The notes: a model not told the origin generated them from the letters alone. Counted from the stretch's first letter, positions 43,898-52,950 are shown. The stretch is DNA of 64,000 nucleotides from Maricaulis sp047308265 (GCF_047308265.1 NZ_JBKQWY010000003.1:124001-188000); one strand, 5' to 3'. A program made the numbers and translations.

Positions 43898-44728
43898 ATG
43901 ACGTTGCGACCGCTGATCTCCGCCGCCGAGGCGCTGGACCTGTTCTCCAAGAATGCGGCCCGGTTTCTCGATGCCAGCTGGACTTTTGCGGCGGGGCCGA
44001 GCGCTCTGGCTGACGGGTTTATTCCGCGGTCACAGCGTTTCGATATCGACACGATCAAGGACGAGACCTCGCCGCTGCCCCATATGCTGCCCGATGAACG
44101 TGTGTTCGCCGCACATGTCGGTGCTCTGGGTATCAGCGCGTCCGACACGGTTATTGTGTGGGATCGTTATGGCAATTTCTCGGCACCGCGGGCCTGGTGG
44201 ATGTTCAAGGCCATGGGCCATAATCGTGTCGCGGTCCTCGATGGCGGACTGACGGCATGGATGGAGGCGGGCGGACCGGTTGATGATCACCCTGCTCTCC
44301 CGCCGGAGCGTGCCACCTTCTATGAGGCGCGTCTTCAGCCAGATCGCATTGCCGATCGCGCGAGTGTTCTGGACGCGATACAAACCGGTTCGCACCAGAT
44401 CGCCGATGCACGCGGCGCGGCCCGGTTTTACGCACGGGTTCCAGAGCCGCGTCCCGGCATGCGGGGCGGACATATGCCCGGTGCCAGACATCTCCACTAT
44501 GCCGGTATAATTGGTGATCGCGGCCAGATAAACGCCCAGGCGAACCTGTTCGACGATGCCGGGCTTGATCTGTCCGAGCCCCTGATCACGACGTGCGGAT
44601 CAGGTGTGACGGCGTGCATACTGGCACTGACAGCCGAGCTCAACGGCCGGGTCGCCCGCGTCTATGATGGGTCATGGAGCGAATGGGGCGCGCGCGACGA
44701 CACGCCCATCGTGACGCCTGACGCCTGA
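43898..44728 (+). CDS. sseA: 3-mercaptopyruvate / thiosulfate sulfurtransferase
   Basis: A 276-residue two-domain rhodanese. The N-terminal domain is the inactive copy; the active loop is CGSGVTA with Cys233, the version found in mercaptopyruvate sulfurtransferases. It moves sulfane sulfur from 3-mercaptopyruvate to acceptors such as cyanide or thioredoxin. It lies between cysK and metC with only short gaps, so it is part of the sulfur amino acid operon. Confidence 0.93.
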   Translation: MTLRPLISAAEALDLFSKNAARFLDASWTFAAGPSALADGFIPRSQRFDIDTIKDETSPLPHMLPDERVFAAHVGALGISASDTVIVWDRYGNFSAPRAWWMFKAMGHNRVAVLDGGLTAWMEAGGPVDDHPALPPERATFYEARLQPDRIADRASVLDAIQTGSHQIADARGAARFYARVPEPRPGMRGGHMPGARHLHYAGIIGDRGQINAQANLFDDAGLDLSEPLITTCGSGVTACILALTAELNGRVARVYDGSWSEWGARDDTPIVTPDA

Positions 44729-44752
44729 TCGAAACACACAGAGAGACCCGCC

Positions 44753-45907
44753 ATGAAAGACGCGACCAAACTCACCCGTATCGGCCGGGCCCATGGCGAG
44801 CCGGGCCTCGTCAATCCGGCGATTGAACGGGCCTCCACGGTGCTGTTTGGTGCCGCCGGACAGCTCTACAACGCACCGCCGGGCAAAACGCATTACGGTC
44901 GGGTCGGACTGTCGGCCCAGTCTGCCTTGCGCGATGCCCTGAGCGAGCTGCAAACCGGCACCCACTGCGCACTTACCCCGTCAGGGCTGGCGGCCAATAC
45001 GCTCGCCATTCTCACCTGTGTCGAAGCGGGGGGAGAGGTTCTGGCAGCGGATAATATCTACGGTCCCGTGCGCGGTTTCCTGCTCAATACCCTGCCCCGC
45101 TTTGGCGTAAACACCCGGTTTGTGTCGGCCCGGATCGGCGCGGAGATCGAAACACAGATCCGCGAGAACACCCAGGCCATTGTGCTGGAAAGCCCCGGAT
45201 CACTGACGATGGAGATCCAGGATCTGCGTGCGATTGCCCGGATCGCCCAGGCGCGCGGCATTGCCACAGTGATCGATGACACCTGGAGTGCGGGGCTGAC
45301 ACTCAAACCGCTCGAGCTGGGCATTGATTACGCGGCACAGGCGCTCACGAAATATCCCGGCGGACATTCCGATGTGATGATGGGGGCCGTGCTAAGCCGG
45401 ACCGAGCAGCAGGCCCAGCGCCTGCAGCAACTCGAACGCTCGATGGGCTATTATGTCAGCCCGGATGATGCCTTCCTCGTCCTTCGGGGCCTGCGCACCC
45501 TGGATCTGCGCATGAAACGCTCCGCCGACAGTGCCCTGATGATTGCCGACTGGTTGTCGGCCCGCAGCGAGGTTGGCCAGATCTATCACCCCGCACGGCC
45601 CGATCATCGCGATCATGACCTGTGGACGCGCGATTTTTCCGGTGCGTGTGGTCTGTTCTCATTCTCCGTGCCTGGCTGGCGACTGAAACAGTCCGAGACC
45701 TTTCTCGACGGGCTGGACCTTTTCGGAATCGGCTATTCCTGGGGCGGGTTTGAAAGCCTGGCCATTCATTGCGACCCGCAATTGCGGCGCTCGGCCGAGG
45801 ATGACCGGCATGAAGGCGCACTGATCCGGCTGGCAATCGGAATGGAGGACCCGTCTGACCTCATCGCCGACCTCGAAAACGGTTTTGCCGCGGTGGCCGC
45901 GGGCTAG
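44753..45907 (+). CDS. metC: Cystathionine beta-lyase
   Basis: A 384-residue PLP enzyme of the Cys/Met metabolism family that cleaves cystathionine to homocysteine, pyruvate and ammonia. The PLP lysine is Lys200 in 'QALTKYPGGHSDVMMG', and 'YGRVGLSAQSALRDALSELQ' and 'SMGYYVSPDDAFLVLRGLRTL' fit MetC rather than MetB. It is the last gene of the cysK-sseA-metC operon. Its stop shares CTAG with the convergent SRAP gene. Confidence 0.93.
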   Translation: MKDATKLTRIGRAHGEPGLVNPAIERASTVLFGAAGQLYNAPPGKTHYGRVGLSAQSALRDALSELQTGTHCALTPSGLAANTLAILTCVEAGGEVLAADNIYGPVRGFLLNTLPRFGVNTRFVSARIGAEIETQIRENTQAIVLESPGSLTMEIQDLRAIARIAQARGIATVIDDTWSAGLTLKPLELGIDYAAQALTKYPGGHSDVMMGAVLSRTEQQAQRLQQLERSMGYYVSPDDAFLVLRGLRTLDLRMKRSADSALMIADWLSARSEVGQIYHPARPDHRDHDLWTRDFSGACGLFSFSVPGWRLKQSETFLDGLDLFGIGYSWGGFESLAIHCDPQLRRSAEDDRHEGALIRLAIGMEDPSDLIADLENGFAAVAAG

Positions 45908-46560
45908 AACAGTCCAGCCTGCGCCCGGGGTTTGAGATTATCCGGTGAATTCCCCCGCAGGGGATCAACCGGATAGATATCAAGGTGCCCATCAAAGGGT
46001 TTGAGCAGATCGAGCGGAGCCGCGCCCGGGGCCATCCATTGCTCCTGGCTGCCCGGTGTCAAAATAACCGGCATGCGATGATGGATATCCTGCATCTGAT
46101 CATTGGCCGAAATGGTGATGAGGGTGAAGCTGAGCACGTCCTCGTCCTCCTTCATTGCCCGGGCCCACAGACCCGCAAACACCATCATCTCACCGCCCGG
46201 ATGGTGGATGAAATGGGGCATGCGCGCGCCTTTTGGACCAGTCCATTCGTAAAACCCCTGGGCCGGCACCAGACAGCGCCCGGTCGTCAGCAAGGGAGAA
46301 AACAGGCGCGATTCGCTCAATCCCTCCGCACGGGCATTGAAGGTGGACAGGGTCTTACCCTCCATCCAGGGCTGCCAGATGCCCCAACGGGCCAGCGCCA
46401 ACATACGCCCCTGCCCGGCGTCAAGCGCGATGGGCGCGGGCACGGTCGGCGCAATATTCCAGTGCGGTGGGACATCCAGCGCCACAGCGGTCTCGACCAA
46501 ATTGAGAAACAGCCGGTACTGCTCCCAACTGACCTGACCTGTCGCATATCGCCCGCACAT
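45904..46560 (-). CDS. yedK: SRAP-domain protein (YedK/HMCES-like)
   Basis: A 218-residue protein that forms a covalent bond with abasic sites in single-stranded DNA through Cys2, seen here in 'MCGRYA'. Other active residues are visible in 'FNARAEG', 'GFYEWTG' and 'HHRMPVIL'. The ATG must be at 46560 because the Cys next to it is catalytic after Met removal; the frame runs on to 46617 but that part is not conserved. It ends four bases into metC on the other strand. Confidence 0.95.
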   Translation of the reverse strand: MCGRYATGQVSWEQYRLFLNLVETAVALDVPPHWNIAPTVPAPIALDAGQGRMLALARWGIWQPWMEGKTLSTFNARAEGLSESRLFSPLLTTGRCLVPAQGFYEWTGPKGARMPHFIHHPGGEMMVFAGLWARAMKEDEDVLSFTLITISANDQMQDIHHRMPVILTPGSQEQWMAPGAAPLDLLKPFDGHLDIYPVDPLRGNSPDNLKPRAQAGLF

Positions 46561-46616
46561 GACGTGTCTCTCCAGACCCCAAATCGAGGCAGGAGCATAG
46601 GCAACCGGCAGGCGCA

Positions 46617-46693
46617 TGGCGACCCCGGCAGGACTTGAACCTGCAACCGTCGGATTAGAAGTCCGGTGCTCTATCCAGTTGAGCTACGGGGCC
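46617..46693 (-). tRNA. tRNA-Arg (anticodon TCT)
   Basis: A 77-base cloverleaf on the minus strand. The acceptor stem is GGCCCCG with CGGGGTC, the T arm has GGTTCAAGTCC, and the anticodon loop is CTTCTAA giving TCT. The CCA end is encoded. It sits between the SRAP gene and the NDUFS4-like gene. Confidence 0.95.
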
Positions 46694-46747
46694 AATACAC
46701 CGCGCGGCCGAATGAAACCGACCGCGATCTGGTAATGCGTCCGGGCC

Positions 46748-47053
46748 TCAGTGAGACCAGGGCTGGCGGCGATCGGCCGCAAAATTATCCGCATAGGATT
46801 TTGGAAGGCGCTTGGCTTCCTGCGGCTGAACGACCTGGAAGGGAATGCCCTGACGCTTGGCATAGGCGATAGCGTCTTCCTGGGTGTCAAAGTTCAGCTG
46901 GATCTGGCTGCGCATGTCAGACGAGGAGGTCCACCCCATCAAAGGATCTGCGCGCTTGGCCATTTCCGGAGAGAATTCCAGACGCCACGCCTGGCTCTTG
47001 CCACGGCCGGACTGCATGGCATTACGTGCTGGACGATAGATTTTTGCGAACAT
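46748..47053 (-). CDS. NDUFS4-like complex I accessory protein
   Basis: A 101-residue protein of the family named after ETC complex I subunit NDUFS4. 'FAKIYRPARNAMQSGRGKSQAWRLEF' and 'PLMGWTSSSDMRSQIQLNFDTQEDAIAYAKRQGI' are typical, and it is short and soluble like the other alphaproteobacterial members. It probably binds the peripheral arm of NADH:quinone oxidoreductase. GGAGA precedes ATG 47053. It is flanked by tRNA genes. Confidence 0.92.
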   Translation of the reverse strand: MFAKIYRPARNAMQSGRGKSQAWRLEFSPEMAKRADPLMGWTSSSDMRSQIQLNFDTQEDAIAYAKRQGIPFQVVQPQEAKRLPKSYADNFAADRRQPWSH

Positions 47054-47086
47054 CAACCGGTCTCCCGCTTCACACCACACTTCAGA

Positions 47087-47163
<77 letters not shown>

Positions 47164-47202
47164 TCCCGGTTCTTATGTAAGTCTTCGCGTGTTGTGGCAA
47201 GC

Positions 47203-47826
47203 CTAGCCTGCGTCAGATTCCGCAGTCTCTTCAGCTGCCTCATCGGAAACGCTCTCGCTGGGCACGTCTGCGACGTCTTCCAACGGCTCGGCGTCGAGCG
47301 TTTCAAATGCGGCATGGCGCACCTGATCTCCCGGACGCAGACCCAGAGCCAAAGCCTGACCACCCGCCAATTCGAGCACGCCCGTCACGTCATAATCAGC
47401 ATACAGGCTTTGCAGGGAGCCGGGCTGGGCATTCATGATGATCTTCGCGATCTCGCCATCTTCACGAATGAAAACAATGTCGAGCGGGATCAGCGTGTTG
47501 CGCATCCACATGCTGGGACGACGCAGGTCATAAAGGAACAGCATACCCGCATCCTCGGCGAGCGACTCGCGCCACATCAGGCCGCGTTGTTGCTGTTCGG
47601 GCGTGATCGCCAGTTCCGCCATGATCGTATGTTCACCGGCCCCGGTGACGAGGACGACAGCTTCCGCCGCACCAAACTCGATGACCGTGTCTTCAGCAGC
47701 CGGGTCGACAGCTGCAAGGGCTGCGTCCAGATCGGCCGCAGTGAGAACAGGTGTGGATGACGCATCCTCCTGGGCCAGGGCCGCAGGGGTGGCGAAAAGA
47801 GCGAGAGAGAAGATCCAGTTACGCAT
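47203..47826 (-). CDS. DUF192-family exported protein
   Basis: A 207-residue protein with a signal peptide ('SLALFATPAALAQ') and a DUF192 domain at about 60-170. The marks are 'AELAITPEQQQRGLMWRESLAEDAGMLFLY', 'MWMRNTLIPLDIVFIREDGEI' and 'VLELAGGQALALGLRPGD'. An Ala/Glu/Ser-rich acidic tail follows from about 180. Function is unknown. It lies on the same strand as, and about 265 bases after, the double cold-shock gene. Confidence 0.9.
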   Translation of the reverse strand: MRNWIFSLALFATPAALAQEDASSTPVLTAADLDAALAAVDPAAEDTVIEFGAAEAVVLVTGAGEHTIMAELAITPEQQQRGLMWRESLAEDAGMLFLYDLRRPSMWMRNTLIPLDIVFIREDGEIAKIIMNAQPGSLQSLYADYDVTGVLELAGGQALALGLRPGDQVRHAAFETLDAEPLEDVADVPSESVSDEAAEETAESDAG

Positions 47827-48091
47827 GCGCGCAAGCTAGTCTGTGCGCGTGGAGCGCGCAACCAGGAAGCACGTTCAATATGACCTGCTCAGCAGTCCAC
47901 ATCCGGCTCGACGTCGAGCCCGCTTCCCTGTTCAATGCATGTCCTGTCCAACGCAAGGCAGTCTCAGCCAGACAACTGACTTTTGAGCCTTGTCCTGGAG
48001 CCAGGCCCGTGCGCGTGTGCCAATCCGGAGCCTGCCGGTCGACACCTCCCCCGATGTTCCGCCTCGCCTGTCCCTGCGAGTGCCCCGCGAT

Positions 48092-48613
48092 TTATGCGGT
48101 GGCTGGACGGATTTCTGCCGCCAGAGCCCCTTTGGGACCCTCGACACAGCGAACCTGAAGATTCTCACCCGGAAGTACCTCTCCCAGCCCGGCACGACGC
48201 AGTGTCGCAGCGTGAAGAAAAACGTCCCCGTCCACATCATCACAGGTCACAAAACCATATCCGCGCAGAGCATCAAACCATTTGACGACACCAGAGCAGA
48301 ACGGAATTGCATTTTGACCATCAGGATGGAACCGCCGAGGGCGGACCGGAGCTTCAGCGTCACCACCGGTCATTTCGACCAGTTCAACCGCCTGACGTCC
48401 CTTCTCCCCCTTCACGGCACGGCATTTCACCTGGGCATTAGGCAGGGCCGGACCCTTGCCGTAACGCCGAAGGCAGCTGGCATGGAGGAGGATGTCCCCT
48501 TCCCCGTCTGCTGCATCAATAAAGCCGTAACCGCGCGCCGGATCATACCATTTGATGTGGCCGTCGAGCAGAACAACCTCTGTCTCTTCAAAAATATCGT
48601 GTGCTAGAACCAT
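48092..48613 (-). CDS. Cold-shock protein with two cold-shock domains
   Basis: A 173-residue protein with two cold-shock domains joined by a linker, at about 15-80 and 105-170. RNP1-like motifs are 'GHIKWYDPARGYGFIDA' and 'GVVKWFDALRGYGFVTC', and RNP2-like 'GDILLHASCL' and 'GDVFLHAATL'. Such double proteins bind RNA or single-stranded DNA and are common in alphaproteobacteria. A 343-base AT-rich region without genes lies upstream and may hold a long leader. Confidence 0.93.
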   Translation of the reverse strand: MVLAHDIFEETEVVLLDGHIKWYDPARGYGFIDAADGEGDILLHASCLRRYGKGPALPNAQVKCRAVKGEKGRQAVELVEMTGGDAEAPVRPRRFHPDGQNAIPFCSGVVKWFDALRGYGFVTCDDVDGDVFLHAATLRRAGLGEVLPGENLQVRCVEGPKGALAAEIRPATA

Positions 48614-48956
48614 AGCTAAACTCTCTTAGACAACCCACGAGGGAATATTTGTACACGGATCCGAACATTAAGAGAAGATAAACACGATGTGTGGTTTCCC
48701 CACGCAAGCGAATGCGGATGCGACTGAGAGCCCGTCGCAAAACATATTTACAACATATTGTGATAAACGCCTTCGAAAACACCACATATAGCTGCGCGTT
48801 GCGATCCGCAACACACTGCATTATTTTCGCCTGATAAGCGAATTTGGTGTGAATAAATTATCTAAACACTGTTTAATTCGATAATGCACGTAGGAGTTCG
48901 CATCTGCAGCAAGCCATCTCTAGCTGTGTAGATGTCGTGAACTACCGTTTGACCCT
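48614..48956. other. Gene-free AT-rich region upstream of the cold-shock gene
   Basis: No convincing coding frame is present; a 77-codon minus-strand frame at 48588-48821 has no family traits. The region is clearly richer in A+T than its surroundings. It holds inverted repeats: GTTGCG / CGCAAC at 48798-48812, and CGAATT / AATTCG at 48839-48880 around a partly paired core. It may contain the promoter and leader of the cold-shock gene and the end of the QueD-like transcript. Confidence 0.45.
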
Positions 48957-49469
48957 CTATTCAGAAGCAGTCAACTCAGCCTGAAGTTGTTCAGCTTCAG
49001 CAGCGCGTTCGATCGCGGCATGGGATCTGTAAATCCCGCTATTGGAGCCGTGCTCACTGCACTCCACAGACTCAACCCAGACGCGGCCCTTGGTCAGAGT
49101 GCTGACAATGCGGTTCGCTTCATGAAACGTCAGTTCCGCCACCCGCTCGCACGACGTGCCCTTCACAATCCGGACACGGGCAATACCTTTCTCGCCGAGT
49201 ACTTCGAGGTCGGCACGGGCCGGATCGTCTTCAGCGATCAGGAGTGTGTGGTCGAACATGAAGTGAAGCCAGTCACGGATCTTGCCAAAACCACCCTTGC
49301 CAAAATCCAGCACCCAGCCCCGTGTATCGAGTTGGTCCGCCGCGAAGACAAAATGGAAACCCAGCGAATAGCCATGCAGGAGATGGCAGTCACTGTCTGC
49401 CGCCCACTGGCGTGAGGTGCAGGACAATCCGCGATCATTTCCATAGGTTTTGGTCGACAGGTGGGCCAT
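48957..49469 (-). CDS. Divergent 6-pyruvoyl-tetrahydropterin synthase (QueD-like) protein
   Basis: A 170-residue protein with the T-fold of QueD. The catalytic-Cys region reads 'AADSDCHLLHGYSLGFHF', where ordinary QueD has A-A-H, then C, then H-G-H. Thus the Cys and one His are kept, but two zinc ligands seem replaced by Asp and Tyr. The later 'FDHTLL' and 'ECSEHGSN' are present. A QueD role in queuosine synthesis is possible but unproven. ATG 49469 is chosen; the frame extends to 49571, into the tRNA-Glu gene, which is unlikely. Confidence 0.75.
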   Translation of the reverse strand: MAHLSTKTYGNDRGLSCTSRQWAADSDCHLLHGYSLGFHFVFAADQLDTRGWVLDFGKGGFGKIRDWLHFMFDHTLLIAEDDPARADLEVLGEKGIARVRIVKGTSCERVAELTFHEANRIVSTLTKGRVWVESVECSEHGSNSGIYRSHAAIERAAEAEQLQAELTASE

Positions 49470-49565
49470 CAGTCTCGCCGTGATTATCGTGTTCGCGTAG
49501 AGGCTTATACAACATCGCCTCCCACTTGGGGAGGCGTCGTCCGGGGCTGGACCGGTAGGCATCGA

Positions 49566-49640
49566 TGGCACTCCCTAGGGGAATCGAACCCCTCTTTCCA
49601 GGTTGAAAACCTGGCGTCCTAACCGATAGACGAAGGGAGC
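49566..49640 (-). tRNA. tRNA-Glu (anticodon TTC)
   Basis: A 75-base cloverleaf on the minus strand. The acceptor stem is GCTCCCT with AGGGAGT, the anticodon stem CCAGG / CCTGG closes loop TTTTCAA giving TTC, and GGTTCGATTCC forms the T arm. The CCA end is encoded. Confidence 0.95.
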
Positions 49641-49742
49641 GCGTCGATGTGAGGTCCGCTTTCTATAAAAACCCGACCGGGGTGGCAAGCGCCGTGTCAG
49701 CAAAAACTGCAGAAGGATGCAGGAACTGGATATTTATTCAAT

Positions 49743-51554
49743 TTATTCAATGACATGAGACATGTCTTCGAGCTGGAACTGGACCTGGTTTCGACCATTC
49801 CAGGTGTCGCGCTGCAGTTTCCCCAGGGCATGAAAGCGCGTTCCATCGACCGCCAGGAGCGCTTCACCCAGGGGTTCATCCGCGCAGCGAAAGGCTATTC
49901 CGCCCAGCCGAGCGCCCCCGGAATCCTCCAGCGTGAAGCGCACATGATCCGCACCGACGCGTTTGGCAAACTGAATACGAACATCCGCGACAACAAAGCG
50001 AGGTTGCGGGTTACCCTGACCAAACGGCGCGGCCTGTTCCAGAAGATCGATCAGGTCCAGTGTCGCCCCACCGGCCGAGATAACCGCGTCTGCATCGAGC
50101 CCCTGGAGAGGTTTCGCCGCCGCCCATTCGTCAGACAACGAGTCTTGAAGAAAAGCGTAGAGAGCTTGGATCTGTTCGACCTTGACCGTCAGCCCGCCGG
50201 CCATGGCATGACCCCCGCCGGCCTCGAGAAGCCCCGCCTCTTTGGCTCGCGCGATCGCGCCACCCAGATTGACGCCTGGCACGGAACGGCCAGACCCCTT
50301 GCCCACGACAGGTTCGCGCTGGCGATCAATACCAATGACAAGGCTGGGGCGACCGAACCGTTCCTTCAGGCGCCCCGCCACGATGCCGATCACTCCGGCA
50401 TGCCAGTCATCCCCTGCCGCGATCAGGATCGGCGCCTCGACGTCGGACTGGGACACCTGAGCCAGCGCCTGATCGAGCACATCAGCCTCGATATCGCGGC
50501 GCTCGGCATTGTATCGATCCAGGGCCTGAGCCTTGGGCATGGCCGTGTCCAGATCCAGCGCCGTCAATAGCTGCACACCCAGATCCGGCTGTCCGATCCG
50601 GCCACCGGCATTGATCCGCGGGCCCAGAAGGAAACCGGCATGATAGGCGCTGGCCTCACCCTCTATACCCGCGGTTTCAGCCAGAGCTTTGAGCCCCGGT
50701 CGGCTCCAGCCCGACATGATTTTCAGACCCTGCGCCACCAGAGCCCTATTGAACCCAGTCAGCGAAACCACATCACACACCGTCCCCAATGCGGCCAGAT
50801 CGCTCAGGGCCATGATATTCGGTTCGGCTCGGCTCTCATCAAAGCGTCCGCGACGGCGGCCTTCGCGGTTCAAGGCCGCCAGACAGACAAATGTTACCCC
50901 GGCCGCAGCCAGATGGCCGCATCCCGATGTGTCATCGGGCCGGTTCGGATTGACGAGCGCAAGCGCGGGCGGGGCCGTCTCATCCATGAGGTGGTGATCA
51001 ATAACGATCACGTCCAGCCCCAGCTCGACGGCATCCTCGATTGGCTGACGAGCGGCCGCGCCGCAATCCACCGTGATCACCAGCTCGGCACCGCGCGCCT
51101 TCAGACGCTCAAAGGCCATTCGCGTGGGCCCATACCCTTCCTCGATCCGGTCGGGAACATAGAGCAAGGGTTCCTGGCCCACATCACGCAGCCAGGCGCA
51201 TAGCTGGGCGGCACTCGTGGCACCGTCCACATCATAATCGGCAAAAATGGCAATCTGCCGTCCGGCCTCAACCGCATCCCAGATCAGACCGGCGGCCTTG
51301 TCCATGTCCTGAAATCGGGAGGGGTCGGGAAAGGTGTCGCGCAGGCGCGGTGCAAGAAATCCCGCGACCTCCTGCGCTTCAAGCCCCCGGGCCGCCAGAA
51401 CGCGCGCCAGAGCCTCGGGCAAGCGGCATTGCCGTGTAATCTCTGCAATGGCGCGCTCGTCAGCCGGGCGGGCGCGCCATTTTTTGCCACTCAGCGAGGC
51501 CTCCACCCCCAAGAGGGCGGACACCTCGGCTGAGACAGCGGTGTCGTCCGGCAT
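49743..51554 (-). CDS. recJ: Single-strand-specific exonuclease RecJ
   Basis: A 603-residue 5'-3' exonuclease of the DHH family that trims single-stranded DNA in RecF-type recombination and mismatch repair. The motifs are 'AIFADYDVDGATSAAQL' (motif I), 'VITVDCGA', 'VIDHHLMDE' (DHH), and the DHHA1 'GGGHAMAGGLTV'. The C-terminal OB domain follows from about 460. The length is usual. Its start overlaps the glpX stop (TAATG). Confidence 0.97.
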   Translation of the reverse strand: MPDDTAVSAEVSALLGVEASLSGKKWRARPADERAIAEITRQCRLPEALARVLAARGLEAQEVAGFLAPRLRDTFPDPSRFQDMDKAAGLIWDAVEAGRQIAIFADYDVDGATSAAQLCAWLRDVGQEPLLYVPDRIEEGYGPTRMAFERLKARGAELVITVDCGAAARQPIEDAVELGLDVIVIDHHLMDETAPPALALVNPNRPDDTSGCGHLAAAGVTFVCLAALNREGRRRGRFDESRAEPNIMALSDLAALGTVCDVVSLTGFNRALVAQGLKIMSGWSRPGLKALAETAGIEGEASAYHAGFLLGPRINAGGRIGQPDLGVQLLTALDLDTAMPKAQALDRYNAERRDIEADVLDQALAQVSQSDVEAPILIAAGDDWHAGVIGIVAGRLKERFGRPSLVIGIDRQREPVVGKGSGRSVPGVNLGGAIARAKEAGLLEAGGGHAMAGGLTVKVEQIQALYAFLQDSLSDEWAAAKPLQGLDADAVISAGGATLDLIDLLEQAAPFGQGNPQPRFVVADVRIQFAKRVGADHVRFTLEDSGGARLGGIAFRCADEPLGEALLAVDGTRFHALGKLQRDTWNGRNQVQFQLEDMSHVIE

Positions 51555-52507
51555 TAGCGCGGACGGCGATTGGTAATACGACGAATAGACAGATCGGCGC
51601 TGTCGAGCAGAAGGGTCTGGGTCTCGACATAATCCTCACCGGTGGTCACACCGGTCACCAAATCACCATCGGTCACGCCGGTCGCGATGAAGAGGCAGTG
51701 CTCGGCGGCCAGTTCAGCCAGGTCATATTTCTTGTCGAGATCGGTCACACCGACCCGCGTGGCTCGGGCCCGCTCGTCATCATTGCGGAAATGCAGGCGG
51801 GCCTGCATCTGCCCCCCGATACAGCGCAGAGCGGAGGCCGCCAGCACACCTTCCGGGGCACCGCCGCGACCGATATACATGTCCACGCCCGTACCCAGGC
51901 CTGCCGCCCCCATGGCGCCGGCCACATCGCCGTCCGGGATCATACGGACACGACCACCGACGGATTTCACACCATCAACGATATAGTCGTGACGCGGACG
52001 TTCGAGCACACATACGGTGATTTCTGACGGGTCGACACCTTTAGCCTTGGCCAGGTTGACCACATTATCGGCCGGGCTGGCATCGAGATCGATCACGCCT
52101 TCGGGATAACCCGGTCCAATCGCGATCTTGTCCATATAGGTGTCCGGCGCATGCAACAGACCGCCGCGCAGGGACAGAGAGACGACCGCCAGGGCATTGG
52201 GCATGCCCTTGGCCGTCAAGGATGTGCCTTCCAGCGGGTCCAGCGCGATATCAATCTCGGGACCTTCACCGGTACCCACTTCCTCACCGATATAGAGCAT
52301 AGGTGCTTCATCGCGCTCGCCTTCGCCGATCACGATGCGGCCTTTCATGTCCATGGCGTTCATGGCTGTACGCAGGGCGTCAACCGCCGCCTGGTCGGCC
52401 GATTCCTTTTCACCACGGCCAATCCAGCCGGAGGCCGCAATGGCAGCATTTTCCGCCGCACGGACGATGTCATATGCAAGTTGAGACAGGGCGCGACTAT
52501 CGCTCAT
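51554..52507 (-). CDS. glpX: Class II fructose-1,6-bisphosphatase GlpX
   Basis: A 317-residue gluconeogenic phosphatase that turns fructose-1,6-bisphosphate into fructose-6-phosphate with a metal. The motifs are 'GRGEKESADQAAVDALR', 'GEGERDEAPMLYIGEEVG' and 'DIALDPLEGTSL'. GGAGA precedes ATG 52507; the frame extends to 52570 but that part has no similarity. It is the first gene of an operon with recJ, an order common in alphaproteobacteria. Confidence 0.96.
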   Translation of the reverse strand: MSDSRALSQLAYDIVRAAENAAIAASGWIGRGEKESADQAAVDALRTAMNAMDMKGRIVIGEGERDEAPMLYIGEEVGTGEGPEIDIALDPLEGTSLTAKGMPNALAVVSLSLRGGLLHAPDTYMDKIAIGPGYPEGVIDLDASPADNVVNLAKAKGVDPSEITVCVLERPRHDYIVDGVKSVGGRVRMIPDGDVAGAMGAAGLGTGVDMYIGRGGAPEGVLAASALRCIGGQMQARLHFRNDDERARATRVGVTDLDKKYDLAELAAEHCLFIATGVTDGDLVTGVTTGEDYVETQTLLLDSADLSIRRITNRRPR

Positions 52508-52620
52508 TCCAGTTTCTCCGCCAGGGATAGGCCCTTCGCATGCGAAATATTTTGGGCCGTGAAGGTTCAAACCGGCAGGATGCCGATCAGGAAAGAAAAC
52601 GTTTCAGTAGCTTGCCAACA

Positions 52621-52950
52621 CTAGTCCGGCTCTGACGTCAAGTCCCGAGCCCGTTCTATCATGGCATTGATATCGGTGTCAGAGTCCTGCCGGCCCGCGG
52701 TTTGAGCAGCGTCAATCTCCGCCCGACGGGCCAGACGCGCCAGACGCCCTGCTGATACATCGAGCGAGCGCGCCTCATGATGGGGCAGCCGCGTGTCGGG
52801 AATGAACTCCGGAGCGGCCCGTGTGGCCAATTCCTGATCGAGGCGATCATTCACCCAATCTGGATTGTCGGCCACCGTGTCGGGGGCTTGCACCACGGCA
52901 CAGGCGGACAGGAGAATAGGCAGGGCGGTAATAGAAATAAGACGTCGCAT
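52621..52950 (-). CDS. Small predicted lipoprotein of unknown function
   Basis: A 109-residue protein with a lipoprotein signal (lipobox LLSAC at about residue 17). The mature part is polar and probably helical ('WVNDRLDQELATRAAPEFIPDTRLPHHEARSLDVSAGRLARLARRAEI'). I do not recognise the family. It may be an envelope-associated protein; it lies between glpX and the divergent phaC gene, about 90 bases from phaC. Confidence 0.7.
   Translation of the reverse strand: MRRLISITALPILLSACAVVQAPDTVADNPDWVNDRLDQELATRAAPEFIPDTRLPHHEARSLDVSAGRLARLARRAEIDAAQTAGRQDSDTDINAMIERARDLTSEPD

Noticed and set aside
48588..48821. A 77-codon minus-strand frame before the cold-shock gene
   Set aside because: It overlaps the cold-shock start, has no ribosome site or family similarity, and falls in an AT-rich regulatory stretch.
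52303..52530. A short open frame antisense to glpX
   Set aside because: It overlaps the conserved N-terminal part of GlpX and has no coding traits.
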